Source: JAJFUV01 sp964384215 (lineage in GTDB: Bacteria; Acidobacteriota; Terriglobia; Bryobacterales; Bryobacteraceae). From it: a DNA stretch of 64,000 bases. Position numbers and translations under genes: made by a program. The notes below the pieces were generated by a model. The model saw only the letters and a list, made by a program, of their open reading frames with translations. It ran no database searches and had not been told where the DNA came from. The DNA is taken from assembly GCA_964384215.1 (NCBI GenBank), contig CAYLLB010000019.1, forward strand, positions 31,488-95,487, given 5' to 3'. This document shows, piece by piece, positions 49,306 through 58,754 of this stretch; position 1 is the first letter of the stretch; each line of letters starts with the position of its first letter.

Positions 49306-51114
49306 ATGCCGTTCGGCCGTAAGCTCGCCCGATATGTGTGTCTCGTTTCGCTCATAGCTGCCATGGACCTCGATTCCCAGACCAGCCGGCAAACCATGCG
49401 TCCCGTGGTGCGCGGCACGCATTACGCTGTGTCCAGCATGAAACCGGAGGCGAGCCAGGCCGCCGAACGCATCCTGCGCGCGGGCGGCAATGCCTTCGAC
49501 GCAATCGTGGCCGGCCAGGCCGTGCTCGGCCTTACTGATGCCGCCAACAACGGCGTCGGCAGCGACGCCGTGGTGCTCGTTTACGAAGCCGCCAGCGGCC
49601 GCGTCTTTTCTCTCAACGCCGAAGGCACCGCGCCCAAGCTCGCCACCATCGAGTGGTACCAGCAGAACCAGGCGAGCAAGATCCCGGTGAACGACACGTT
49701 GCTTTCCGGCACCGTGCCGGGCATCGTGGATGCCTGGTACATCCTGCTGGACCGCTGGGGCACCATGAGCTTCGAGCAGGTGCTCGCCGACGCCATCGAC
49801 ATCGCCGAAAACGGTTTCCCCATCAACGACCGGCTGGCGCGCGCCCTGGCGAACACCAAGCAACTGCGCAAGTACCCGTCCACTATGCAAGCGTTTTGCC
49901 CGGGCGGGACATGCCCCAAGCCGGGCAAGATCTGGAAGAATCCCCAACTCGCACGCACATTGCGGCGGATGGTGGAAGCCGAGAGGGCAAATGCAAGCCG
50001 GGGCCGGCACGAGGCCCTTCGGGCGGCACGCGATCGTTTTTACAAGGGCGACATCGCGCGCGAAATGGCCGAGTTCTCCGAAAACAACGGAGGCCTGTTC
50101 CGCTACGAGGATTTCGCGTCGTACACCGCCAAGCTGGAAGAGCCGGTGTCGATCGACTACCGCGGCTACCGCGTTTACAAGAATGCGTCCTCAACGCAAG
50201 CGCCCGCCGAACTGTTTGCGCTCAACATTCTGGAAGGCTTCGACCTCAAGAAACTCGGCCACAACAGCGCGGCTTACATACACGCCTCCGCCGAGGCCAT
50301 CAAGCTGGCCATGGCGGATCGCGATAAGTACCTCGGCGATACGGATTTCATCAAGGTGCCTTGGGCAGGACTGCTTTCGAAAGAATACGCCGCCGAGCGC
50401 CGCAAGCTGATCGACCCGAAAAAGGCCGCGCGCGAGCTGCGGCCCGGCGTGGCCGAGAAGTATGCGCCGGGCATGGAGACGCTTGAACGCCCGCTGGATT
50501 ACAAGCTTGCCGGCAAAGGCGATCACGAAGGCGATACCAGCTACATCGCCGTGGTGGACAAGGCGCGCAACGCGGTCTCCTTGACGCCCAGCTTGCATAC
50601 CACCTTCGGAACCAAAGTCGTGATGGGTGAGTTGGGTTTCTCACTGAACTGCCGCGGCGACTACTTCTCGCTCATGCCCGGACAAGCCAACGCCCTGGCT
50701 CCCGGCAAACGCCCGCGCAGCACACTGCAGAGCACCATGGTGCTGAAGGACGGCAAGCCCGTCATGCTGCTCGGCAGCCCCGGCGGCGACGATCAGTGCA
50801 TGCGCACCATGCAGACGTTTCTCAACGTCGTCGAGTTCGGCATGAACATCCAGCAGGCCATCGAAGCGCCGCGCTGGACGACGCGCGCATTCCCGTCATC
50901 GCCGTTCCCGCACGTGATGTACCCGCTGGATCTTGGCGTGGAGGACCGGGTCCCCGAGGCGGTTCGCAAGCAGCTTCGCCGCATGGGACACAAGCTGAAA
51001 GTCAGCCCGGCGTGGTCTGTCGGCTCTAATGGCGCAATCCTCGCGGACCCGGCGACAGGCGTCCTGCATGCGGGTGCCGATCCGCGCGCGGACGCCTACG
51101 CCTTGGCCTGGTAG
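49306..51114 (+). CDS. ggt: Gamma-glutamyltransferase family protein
   Basis: 602 residues with a signal peptide (about 1-24). N-terminal-nucleophile hydrolase made as a precursor: GDTSYIAVVDK places the autocatalytic Thr411 after GDHEGD, giving a large subunit of 410 and a small one of 192 residues. GGNAFDAIVA, LNAEGTAP, VPGIVDAWYILLDRWGTM and, in the small subunit, ALAPGKRPRSTLQSTMV and LLGSPGGDDQ are all typical. The protein acts in the periplasm on glutathione or gamma-glutamyl peptides. A relaxed specificity (cephalosporin acylase-like) cannot be excluded. It is probably co-transcribed with the preceding gene. Confidence 0.92.
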   Translation: MPFGRKLARYVCLVSLIAAMDLDSQTSRQTMRPVVRGTHYAVSSMKPEASQAAERILRAGGNAFDAIVAGQAVLGLTDAANNGVGSDAVVLVYEAASGRVFSLNAEGTAPKLATIEWYQQNQASKIPVNDTLLSGTVPGIVDAWYILLDRWGTMSFEQVLADAIDIAENGFPINDRLARALANTKQLRKYPSTMQAFCPGGTCPKPGKIWKNPQLARTLRRMVEAERANASRGRHEALRAARDRFYKGDIAREMAEFSENNGGLFRYEDFASYTAKLEEPVSIDYRGYRVYKNASSTQAPAELFALNILEGFDLKKLGHNSAAYIHASAEAIKLAMADRDKYLGDTDFIKVPWAGLLSKEYAAERRKLIDPKKAARELRPGVAEKYAPGMETLERPLDYKLAGKGDHEGDTSYIAVVDKARNAVSLTPSLHTTFGTKVVMGELGFSLNCRGDYFSLMPGQANALAPGKRPRSTLQSTMVLKDGKPVMLLGSPGGDDQCMRTMQTFLNVVEFGMNIQQAIEAPRWTTRAFPSSPFPHVMYPLDLGVEDRVPEAVRKQLRRMGHKLKVSPAWSVGSNGAILADPATGVLHAGADPRADAYALAW

Positions 51115-51124
51115 GGCGGCCGGG

Positions 51125-52318
51125 TCAGTCGATGACTGCGCTGTTGGCGATGGTCTGAAACGCAGTCTGCTCTTCGCTCGTGCCGCCGCCGAAGCGCTGG
51201 ATCAGGAACACCCCGACCAAGTCCTTCTTCGGGTCGATCCACCCGTACGTGCCGAACGCGCCGCCGTGGCCGAAACTGCCCGGCGAGGTGAGCGTCAGTT
51301 GCGAGCCAGGGTCCTGCGTCACGGCCCAACCCAGCCCGTACGCCGGCCTCAGATCGCCCGTGTGCACGGTGGTCATCGACTCCACCGAGGCCTTTGACAG
51401 CAGCCGGAAGCCCTTGTAAGTGCCGCCGTTCAGCATCGTCTGATAGAGCGCCGCCAAATCCGAAGCCGTGGAGTACAGGCCGCCTTCGGGCATCGAATAC
51501 TTCGCGCCCTTGCGGTAAATCCAGGGGTCGCCGGCAAGCGTCTCCACCGTCGCCGGCTTCAGCTTCCCGCCTTCCAGTTTGTAGACCATCGCGATGCGCG
51601 GTTTCTTGTCTTCGGGCGGAAAGATGAACGTATCTTTCATGCCGAGGGGCTGGAAAATGCGCGACTCCAGGAATTTTTCGTACGGCATGCCCGAGATGAC
51701 CTCGATGATCCGGCCCAGCGTCGCGATGCCGGTATTGCTGTAGGACCATTTCTTGCCCGGATCGAACTCGAGCGGCTGCTGTGAATATACCAACACGGCG
51801 TCGGCCAGACTCCGGTCCAGCTTAAACAACAACTCTTTCATCCCTTCCGGCGGCACGCCGGCCATCCCGGAGGTGTGGGTCAGAAGGTCCCGGACGGTGA
51901 TTGGGCGCGGCGACCGTTTGAGGATGCGTGTCTTGTCGTCCGGTTTGCTGTCGATCACCCACTGGCCGCGGAATTCAGGCAGGTGTCTTTCGACCGGATC
52001 GTTCAACCCGAGCCGTCCTTCTTCGACCAGCAGCATGATGCCGATGGCAGTGACCGGCTTGGTCATGGACATGATCTGGAAGATCGAATCCGTCCGCATG
52101 GGGATCTTCTTCTCGAGATCCTGGTACCCCGTGGCTTCCAGGCTGGCTACCGTGCCGTGGCGTGCGACCAGGGTCACCGTTCCCGCCACACTGCCCCTTT
52201 CGACGAACTGCTTCATGCGGGCCGGAATCCGAGCCAACCGCTCCGGATCCATGCCTGCCGGCGGCGCCGCCCACACTTGCAGCGCCAAAAGTGCAACCGC
52301 CAAAATCGCTTTTCTCAT
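51125..52318 (-). CDS. Serine hydrolase of the class C beta-lactamase/esterase family
   Basis: 397 residues with a signal peptide (about 1-18). SMTK (Ser84, Lys87), the Tyr-Ser-Asn motif YSN (193-195) and, near residue 340, FGHGGAFGTYGWIDP give the three-element active site, with HGG replacing the KTG box, as in EstB-like esterases. Activity on beta-lactams is not implied; D-amino-acid amidase or esterase activity is as likely. It follows the GH172 gene by 7 bases, so both probably share a transcript with the epimerase above them. Confidence 0.9.
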   Translation of the reverse strand: MRKAILAVALLALQVWAAPPAGMDPERLARIPARMKQFVERGSVAGTVTLVARHGTVASLEATGYQDLEKKIPMRTDSIFQIMSMTKPVTAIGIMLLVEEGRLGLNDPVERHLPEFRGQWVIDSKPDDKTRILKRSPRPITVRDLLTHTSGMAGVPPEGMKELLFKLDRSLADAVLVYSQQPLEFDPGKKWSYSNTGIATLGRIIEVISGMPYEKFLESRIFQPLGMKDTFIFPPEDKKPRIAMVYKLEGGKLKPATVETLAGDPWIYRKGAKYSMPEGGLYSTASDLAALYQTMLNGGTYKGFRLLSKASVESMTTVHTGDLRPAYGLGWAVTQDPGSQLTLTSPGSFGHGGAFGTYGWIDPKKDLVGVFLIQRFGGGTSEEQTAFQTIANSAVID

Positions 52319-52325
52319 GTATGAT

Positions 52326-54218
52326 TCACTCCCGTTTCAGGCCGAGTCTGCCGGCCAGTTCCACGAGCACCCGGTCCACTTGCCGGCGGCGCTCGTTCTC
52401 CGTGCCTTTGAATTCGCTGAACTCTCTTCTGATGCGGTCCCGCTCCGCTGCCGGTAAGCCCAACTTCACAGCTTCGTTCAATAGCCACATGAGGAAGACC
52501 GCGCGGGGCCGCGCCAGAATGTCGTTGTTCGGTTCGTAGGGGATGGCGGCGGCGAACTCGCCCAACTGCCAGCGCATCCAATCCAAGTAACGCTGGGAAG
52601 CCGCCTTACGTTCCGCATGCCACGCACTTTGCGGGATGTTTTCCCGCTCGCCGGCCGGCCGCATGACGAAGAAATCGCGCGCGCCAGGCCGCGCGTACCA
52701 GTAAGCCGTGCTCGAGTAGTCGTTGGCGAGATCGTTCTGCTCCTGCCCGTGCTCGAACGTAACCAGGATGCGTTTGCGGAAGGGAATCGCGTCCGCCAGG
52801 TGGAAGCTGAAGACGGCGTTGCCCGCGAAGCACTGCATCGGCTCGTCCACACCGCCCACCAGAACGCCCGACACCGGAACCACATTTCGTTCCTTCTTAG
52901 TCTTGTCCGCGCCGGGGGCGCTGATGGTCTGGTGGAATCCCCACCCGTCGTTGAAGTACTCTTCGGTGCCGGTGCCGTGAATGGCGGGCGGCCACGGCTC
53001 ATCGTCGACGAAAATCATCGGGTCGCCTTCACCCCACCACAGCGTGTAGCGGTTGTAGACGTTGAAGTTCATACCCACGTAGCGGCCCTGGCCGTGCGCA
53101 TCGAGCACGCGATAGTTGTATTCTCCGGTCGTGTTTCGATAGCCGAGTTCGACGGCGGTGGTCTGTTCGCGCCGCCACTTGGCGTGGAACAGCCCCACAT
53201 TGTCCGGCAGTCCCGCCGTGCGGTGAAAGACCAGTTTCACTCGTGCGGTGACCGTGCGGCTGGCGCTTTCGTTCACCAGGCCGATGGATGCGCGCTTGCC
53301 GAAGGGCATCGGGAAGAAGCTGTACCAGCCGTCTCCGGTGAGGCCCATGGGTAGGCTCTTGAACGGCGTAAGGTTGTAGCTGTTGGCAAAGAAGTCTCCG
53401 GCGGGAGCGTCCACGCTGTCGCGCGGTTCATCATCCCAATGCATCTTCAGAAGCGTGGACCGGAGTAGAGGCGCCTCGCACGGGTCGAGCTTCAGATGGA
53501 ACTCGTCAATCACTCCCGCACCGTTGATCCGCGCGATTTCCACGCGCTGGCCGGGCTCTATGCGCACTTCGCGGGTAATCCGTTCCCGCGCCGGCAGGTT
53601 TGGTTTCGGATCTTCGCCGGGATTACTCCACACCTGGATTACGCGCCGCCACGCCGCCTCGTCGCCGCCCGCAAGCGGCAGCGCCAGAGACCGCACCTCA
53701 GTACCCTTAGGAAAGCTCTGGTAGGTCACCTGATAGTAAACGCCGTAAGGAAACTCGGCCGGGCGCAGCGCCGTGGTTTGGATCTTGATGGACTTCGCAA
53801 AGGGAATCGGAAAGTAGGAATAGTTGCTGCCGCCCATGGGGCCAACCAACGGACGCACAAACGGGTAATGGCGGCCGGAGAAGAACTCCTCGCATTTCAT
53901 ATCCACCACCGGCGCCGGATTGCCGTCGATGTAGATGCGCAGATGGCCGCCCGGGCGCGCCGAGTAGAAACGCCGGATCACTCCGGGGCCTTCCAGTTCC
54001 GCGATGGTGTAGAGATCGCCCTTCCGCCAGGTCCCGACCATGGCGTCGTTGTTTCCTCCGGCGCGGTCATAGCTGGACACCATGCGTGTGGGCAGAAAAT
54101 CCACCCGCGGGAGCGTCTCGAGGTCGATGAGATCGTTCGCCAGCCGGGCGAAATCGCGCGTTTCGCCACGCGCAGCCGCGACTACCGCCAGCGCCACCAG
54201 CATGAAGCGAAAGAGCAT
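52326..54218 (-). CDS. DUF2961/GH172 family protein
   Basis: 630 residues with a signal peptide (about 1-18, ending ARGETRD). DUF2961 is visible as SSYDRAGGNNDAMVGTW, then YTIAELEGPGVIRRFYSARP, LRIYIDGN, CEEFFSG, a YSYFPIPFAKSIKI stretch and a second-domain GTEEYFNDGWGFHQ. This family was reclassified as GH172, whose tested members cleave difructose or D-arabinofuranosyl links; the substrate here is inferred to be a furanoside. It starts 22 bases after the decarboxylase gene and 7 before the serine hydrolase. Confidence 0.85.
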   Translation of the reverse strand: MLFRFMLVALAVVAAARGETRDFARLANDLIDLETLPRVDFLPTRMVSSYDRAGGNNDAMVGTWRKGDLYTIAELEGPGVIRRFYSARPGGHLRIYIDGNPAPVVDMKCEEFFSGRHYPFVRPLVGPMGGSNYSYFPIPFAKSIKIQTTALRPAEFPYGVYYQVTYQSFPKGTEVRSLALPLAGGDEAAWRRVIQVWSNPGEDPKPNLPARERITREVRIEPGQRVEIARINGAGVIDEFHLKLDPCEAPLLRSTLLKMHWDDEPRDSVDAPAGDFFANSYNLTPFKSLPMGLTGDGWYSFFPMPFGKRASIGLVNESASRTVTARVKLVFHRTAGLPDNVGLFHAKWRREQTTAVELGYRNTTGEYNYRVLDAHGQGRYVGMNFNVYNRYTLWWGEGDPMIFVDDEPWPPAIHGTGTEEYFNDGWGFHQTISAPGADKTKKERNVVPVSGVLVGGVDEPMQCFAGNAVFSFHLADAIPFRKRILVTFEHGQEQNDLANDYSSTAYWYARPGARDFFVMRPAGERENIPQSAWHAERKAASQRYLDWMRWQLGEFAAAIPYEPNNDILARPRAVFLMWLLNEAVKLGLPAAERDRIRREFSEFKGTENERRRQVDRVLVELAGRLGLKRE

Positions 54219-54240
54219 GATCTCGAATGGTATGAAGCCG

Positions 54241-55197
54241 CTATTCGAATTGCAAGTCCCGGAAATACTCCCAGGTTTTGCGCAAGCCTTCCTCCAGCGG
54301 GACGCGAGGCTCCCAGCCTAAAATGCGCTTGGCCTTGCTAATATCTGGACGGCGGCGCTTGGGGTCGTCCTCGGGCAGGGCTTCATGGCGGATCGGAAGA
54401 TTGCTCCCGGCCACCTTCTGCACGGCCTGTGCGAATTGCAGGACCGTCATCTCCGCCGGGTTTCCCAGGTTCACCGGGAAGCGCTCGTCGGAGAGCATCA
54501 GGCGGCAGAGCCCCTCCACCAGGTCGCTCACGTAACAGAAACTGCGTGTCTGGCTGCCGTCGCCGAAAACGGTGAGCGGCGCCCGGCGCAAGGCCTGGTC
54601 GATGAAGGCGGGCACCACACGGCCGTCGTGAAGCTGCATGCGAGGGCCATAAGTATTGAAGATGCGCACGATATTGGTGCGCACTCCGTGGACCCGATGG
54701 TAGGCCATAGTGAGCGCCTCGGCGTAACGCTTGCTTTCGTCGTAGCAGGAGCGTACGCCGACCGGATTCACGTTGCCCCAGTAGGACTCGGCTTGTGGAT
54801 GCACCAGCGGATCGCCGTAACATTCCGAAGTCGAAGCGAGCAGGAAGCGCGCCTCATGCCGCCGCGCCAACTCCAGCATGTTTCGCGTGCCGGCGGAACC
54901 CACCTCCAACGTTTCTAAGGGATGCGCCAGGTAGTCCTTGGGGCTGGCCAGCGATGCCAGGTGGAGGACCGCATCCACTTCAGCGTCGGATTCAAACGGC
55001 TGCGTTACGTCGTGCCGGATGAATCGGAAGCGCGGATTGCCCTCTACCTGGGCGAGGTTGCGCGTGGACCCAGTGATGAGATTGTCGAGGCCAATGACGG
55101 AGTGCGCCTCCGTCAATAACCGTTCAACCAAATGAGAACCGATGAAACCGGCGGCACCCGATACGATGATTTTCAAGTTTCTCTCCGCAGCGTCCAC
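54241..55197 (-). CDS. UDP-glucuronate decarboxylase (UDP-xylose synthase)
   Basis: 318-residue short-chain NAD-dependent sugar-nucleotide enzyme. The GAAGFIG (14-20) dinucleotide site follows the first strand, with ASTSECYGDP (Ser/Glu122-125) and a CYDESKRYAE catalytic Tyr152-Lys156 pair. The YGDPLVHPQAESYWGNVNPVGVRS sequence and the missing membrane segment fit bacterial UXS rather than the closely related UDP-glucose epimerases. It would make UDP-xylose from UDP-glucuronate for a glycan. The C-terminal RRPDISKAKRILGWEPRVPLEEGL is typical. It lies 62 bases after the LTXXQ protein and starts the transcript containing GH172. Confidence 0.88.
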   Translation of the reverse strand: MDAAERNLKIIVSGAAGFIGSHLVERLLTEAHSVIGLDNLITGSTRNLAQVEGNPRFRFIRHDVTQPFESDAEVDAVLHLASLASPKDYLAHPLETLEVGSAGTRNMLELARRHEARFLLASTSECYGDPLVHPQAESYWGNVNPVGVRSCYDESKRYAEALTMAYHRVHGVRTNIVRIFNTYGPRMQLHDGRVVPAFIDQALRRAPLTVFGDGSQTRSFCYVSDLVEGLCRLMLSDERFPVNLGNPAEMTVLQFAQAVQKVAGSNLPIRHEALPEDDPKRRRPDISKAKRILGWEPRVPLEEGLRKTWEYFRDLQFE

Positions 55198-55259
55198 TTA
55201 TTCTATCGGATGCCGCGGGGGGGAAACTCGCTACCAGTACCTTGTTTGCGCACCTGCCG

Positions 55260-55736
55260 CTAACGGCCCCAACCTCTGGCTTCGCCGCCAAACAGTCCCT
55301 GCAGCCCACCGCGCAACTCGGCGAGCTTCTCTCGCTGCTCCGGCGTCAGCATGGCGTAAAACTTCGCCATGGACTTGATGCGGATCGCTGCCAGCCGCGC
55401 GTGCAAGTCCCCTTCCTTTGCGGCGAGGTTCTGAATCGTGTTGTCGTCGGCGTTCTTCTTGACGGCTTCCTGGACGGCCTCACGATGATCCTTGAGCTGC
55501 GGGGCGAGCGCCGCCGTCTGCGTGCGGGCATCCTTGAAGATGGCCTGGGCCTGGGTCGTCTGGTCCTCGGTGAGGTTCAGTTGTTTTGCAATGAACTGAA
55601 ACCCTCTACCGGCACGCTGACCCGGCGCGGCATCGGCGTTGCGCCATGCACGCCGCCCCGCCGGCGGCTGCGCGATCAGCAATCCGGCGCCGAGCGCGGT
55701 CGCGCCAATCAGTGTCATCCATCTGCGAGTTAACAT
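55260..55736 (-). CDS. Spy/CpxP-like (LTXXQ) periplasmic protein
   Basis: 158 residues with a signal peptide (about 1-22, ending LLIAQPP). The mature part is helical with two LTXXQ-type motifs, LNLTEDQTTQAQAIF and MLTPEQREKLAELR, which define the Spy/CpxP fold. Such proteins act as ATP-independent periplasmic chaperones or stress sensors. Its neighbours include a SurA/PpiC lipoprotein (opposite strand, 4.6 kb away) and LolA-like proteins, consistent with an envelope-protein-handling locality. It is 61 bases after the LolA-like gene. Confidence 0.85.
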   Translation of the reverse strand: MLTRRWMTLIGATALGAGLLIAQPPAGRRAWRNADAAPGQRAGRGFQFIAKQLNLTEDQTTQAQAIFKDARTQTAALAPQLKDHREAVQEAVKKNADDNTIQNLAAKEGDLHARLAAIRIKSMAKFYAMLTPEQREKLAELRGGLQGLFGGEARGWGR

Positions 55737-55797
55737 CTTCCTGCCTCCTACAGACTTCGAACACCGCCCGCGGCCGAAAGTTGCGGCGCGGGAAAGG

Positions 55798-56598
55798 CTA
55801 CCGCGCCGGTTTGAGGATCTTCACGTTTCCTCCGAGCATGAATATGTTGTCGGGCAGGTTCTGGTTGATGACCACGCTCTCCGAATAAATCTCGTAGATC
55901 TTTTCTTCGTCGCGGAACCTTTGGATGGCGAACGGCCATTGGACCCCGCCGCCCACGTCGCGGTACTTCGAAAACAGCGTGACCTCCTCGAAGCGCTCCT
56001 TGGTCTTGGGGTCGCGCCGGACGAAGGTCTGCCGAATGGGCAGCTTGGTGGTCTGGTGGAAGTACACCGTCGTAGTGAGATTGTCTCCGTCGGTGATGTC
56101 CACGATGTCGACCGGCTGGTTCTCGTACACGTCCGAACCTTGCCACTCGAAGATCAACCCGGGTTCGCCGAGCCGCATGCGCAGGATGTATAGCACGTTC
56201 CGGCGGGTGGTCTCCGTAAACCTGGACACCACCCCGTCGGAGATTGGGCGCGCGCCGCGGAAGCTGATGTCGTAGCCCTTCCCGTCCGCGAACAATACGC
56301 CGTACTCTTCCTTCTTGCCGAAGTTCTGCCGCTCGCGTACGCCGAAGAAACCGCGTTGCGGAGGCTCCGGCCGCGTCAGGTAGCGCGTGTAAATCGTGGC
56401 GCGGGAAAGGCCCGAGAGCTGCTCGCGATAGAACGAATACGCGCGGCCAGCCTCGACGCGGTCGCGCATCTGCAGGAAGCGTTCGCCTCCGAGCGCGGCA
56501 AGCGCGTCGTCGATCACCTTCTTGCCGCGTTCCTGGCGGGTCTGGCCCGAAAGCGCCAGCGCAGCGCAAAGCACAAGAAAGAACGCATATTTGGTCAT
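55798..56598 (-). CDS. LolA-like outer-membrane lipoprotein-sorting-type protein
   Basis: 266 residues from the ATG at 56598, with a signal peptide (MTKYAFFLVLCAALALSGQ). The product is mainly beta strands with a helical start (KKVIDDALAALGGERFLQMRDRVEAGRAYSFYREQ), then FEWQGSDVYENQPVDIVDITDGDN and LPIRQTFVRRDPKTKERFEEVTLFSKYRDVGGG, as in the convex LolA/LolB-like domain. The start codon overlaps the stop of the M16 gene upstream (ATGA), so the two are translationally coupled. The C-terminal half of that M16 protein carries the same kind of domain. Confidence 0.75.
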   Translation of the reverse strand: MTKYAFFLVLCAALALSGQTRQERGKKVIDDALAALGGERFLQMRDRVEAGRAYSFYREQLSGLSRATIYTRYLTRPEPPQRGFFGVRERQNFGKKEEYGVLFADGKGYDISFRGARPISDGVVSRFTETTRRNVLYILRMRLGEPGLIFEWQGSDVYENQPVDIVDITDGDNLTTTVYFHQTTKLPIRQTFVRRDPKTKERFEEVTLFSKYRDVGGGVQWPFAIQRFRDEEKIYEIYSESVVINQNLPDNIFMLGGNVKILKPAR

Positions 56599-58754
56599 GG
56601 CCGTTTGCTCACATCGTCTGCCTTCAGGCCAGAGTTGAGGATCCACTGCTGGATGGTCACTTCAGCGGCGACCCTCTCGTCTTGCCGGATCGTGATCTTG
56701 TGCGGGAGGCGCACGCCGCTCACTTCCTTCCAATCGCCGTAAACCTCGTCCACGTTGCTCGAAGGTCCTTTGACCTGCACGCTCTGGTAGGAGACCTTCA
56801 ACGGCATACCGGTCTTCGGATCCACGCTCACAATGGCGAGGTCGCCCTGTTTATCTGAGATTTCGACGACGCCGGGGCCCGCCGCATTCACCTTGCGGTC
56901 CGGGTTGCGGTCACTTGTCAGCAACGTGAACAGATTGCGGAAGACCTGCCCCTGGGCCTGTTTCAGCACCGGGCCTCCCAGCGGCATGCTGCCCTGCGGC
57001 GACACCAGCCAGCCGGTGCTGCCGTCGAAATATATGGCCATCTTGCCGAACGGGAGTTCGTTCTCCTGGCGAATGTGTGAGGGGGCGAGCCACCGCGTGG
57101 TCTGCTTGGCCTTCATTTTTGCGCCCCCGGCCCCGGAGAACTCGACGTCAGCCACCATGGTGCAGTCCTTTACGGCAGCCAGTTTGTCAGCTCCGCCCAT
57201 GGATTGCTGCGCCGCCTCCAACAGCTTGCGGCCGCGCTCCAGGCTGGCCGGATCTTCCTTGGCGCGTTCCTGCTCGGGCTCGGGAATCTTCAGGTCGATG
57301 TTGCTCACAGGCAGGCCCAGTTCCGTGAGAGGCTTACCGAAATCGGACGGCTTGCCCACCGCCACGATGGTGAACTCCGCGGGCTTCAGATACTGCCTGG
57401 CCACGCGCAGCACATCCTGTTTCGTAACGGCGGCGACGGCCTTCTGATACTGAAAGATGAAGTCCTTCGGGTAACTGTAGTACTCGTAGCGGATCATGCG
57501 CGACAGGGTCTTGTACGGCGTGTCGAAATTGAACACGAAGCTGTTGAGCGTGGTCTGCTTGGCGGTTTCGAGCTCCGCGTCGGTCACCGGCTCGGTACGC
57601 ATCTTGTCGATCTCACCGCGCACGGCTTGTATGGCGTCAACCGTCGACATCGACTTTGTGCTTCCGCTCACGAAGAACGTGCCGGGGTGCGTGAAGTTGG
57701 CCGACCAGCTCGCGCGGATGCTGTAGGCGTAACCGAGTTCTGTCCGGATCTTCTTCACAACGCGGCTCGAAAAACTACCGCCGAGGATGTAGGACATCAC
57801 TTCCAGTGCCGGATAGTCCTTGTCGTCAAAGCGGCCACCCAAGTGCCCCAGTTTGAAGAAGGTTTGCGTGACGTCGTCCTTGGCGGCCAGGAAGATGCCG
57901 GGCCGCGGCTGTTTGCGCACCTCCGGGAAGGGCGGTACTGGGGGCTGCTCGACGGTCCAGCCGGCGAACAACTGCTCGAGCTGCGTTTTCATTTCGTTCG
58001 TCGAGAAGTCGCCATAGATAGCCAGCATGGTGTTCTTCGGAAAGAAGTAACGCTTGTGAAACGCGATCAGGTCGGCGCGCTGCACTTTGTTCACGTGCTC
58101 GTACTCGAGCCGCGCGCCGTACGGCGTATCCCTGCCGTAAATTGCTTCCTCATATTCACGTGAGACGATATCGGGCGCGTCGTCGTTGCGCCGCGCGATG
58201 GAGCCCCTGAGATACGTCTTGGCCAGGTCGAGCTTCTCCTGGCGGAACTCCGGAGACGTCATGAGATCGCGGAAAACCTTCATTACGTCGCCCGTGTTGT
58301 CCTTCAGGCAGAAGAACGAAACCTGCGCGCTGGTTTCGCCGATCTGGCTTTCCACCGACGCCGCCACGTTTTCCAGCCGTTCATCGATCTGGTCGCCGGT
58401 CTGCTCTTTCGTTCCGCCCGTGCGCAGGACCGTGCCTGTCAGTTCGGCGAGCCCGATCTTGTCCGGGGGATCGAACAGGTTGCCCGTGCGGATCAGCGCC
58501 ATGCCGTTTACCGTTGGAAGCTCATGGTTTTCGAGCAGATACACCTTCATGCCGTTGGCCAAGGTGAACGAGGCGACCTCGGGGATCTTGATCTGGCCCA
58601 GGGGCGGATACTTCAAATCCTTGTAGCTGGCAGCCGGCGCGGCCGGGACGCGGCGAGCGGAAGCGGCCTTCTTCGGAGTCGGCCGGGGAACGGCCGTAAC
58701 CTGAGCGCCCAGAGTTGCGGCGGCCAGCAGTGGTAACAGGAATCTGAATTTCAC
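56595..58754 (-). CDS. Inactive M16-like subunit fused to a LolA-like domain
   Basis: 719 residues from a GTG at 58754 that overlaps the previous stop (GTGA); a signal peptide (MKFRFLLPLLAAATLGAQ) supports this start. Residues 60-470 have the M16 fold (VASFTLANGMKVYLLENHELPTVNGMALIRTGNL; GGSFSSRVVKKIRTELGYAYSIRASW), but the site of the zinc motif reads GLAELTGTVLRTGG (about 101-114), without HxxEH. The last 240 residues (GADKLAAVKDCTMVADVEFSGAGG; WLAPSHIRQENELPFGKMAIYFDGSTGW) form a LolA-like domain. It is probably the partner of the active subunit at 58751-60259. Confidence 0.85.
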   Translation of the reverse strand: MKFRFLLPLLAAATLGAQVTAVPRPTPKKAASARRVPAAPAASYKDLKYPPLGQIKIPEVASFTLANGMKVYLLENHELPTVNGMALIRTGNLFDPPDKIGLAELTGTVLRTGGTKEQTGDQIDERLENVAASVESQIGETSAQVSFFCLKDNTGDVMKVFRDLMTSPEFRQEKLDLAKTYLRGSIARRNDDAPDIVSREYEEAIYGRDTPYGARLEYEHVNKVQRADLIAFHKRYFFPKNTMLAIYGDFSTNEMKTQLEQLFAGWTVEQPPVPPFPEVRKQPRPGIFLAAKDDVTQTFFKLGHLGGRFDDKDYPALEVMSYILGGSFSSRVVKKIRTELGYAYSIRASWSANFTHPGTFFVSGSTKSMSTVDAIQAVRGEIDKMRTEPVTDAELETAKQTTLNSFVFNFDTPYKTLSRMIRYEYYSYPKDFIFQYQKAVAAVTKQDVLRVARQYLKPAEFTIVAVGKPSDFGKPLTELGLPVSNIDLKIPEPEQERAKEDPASLERGRKLLEAAQQSMGGADKLAAVKDCTMVADVEFSGAGGAKMKAKQTTRWLAPSHIRQENELPFGKMAIYFDGSTGWLVSPQGSMPLGGPVLKQAQGQVFRNLFTLLTSDRNPDRKVNAAGPGVVEISDKQGDLAIVSVDPKTGMPLKVSYQSVQVKGPSSNVDEVYGDWKEVSGVRLPHKITIRQDERVAAEVTIQQWILNSGLKADDVSKRP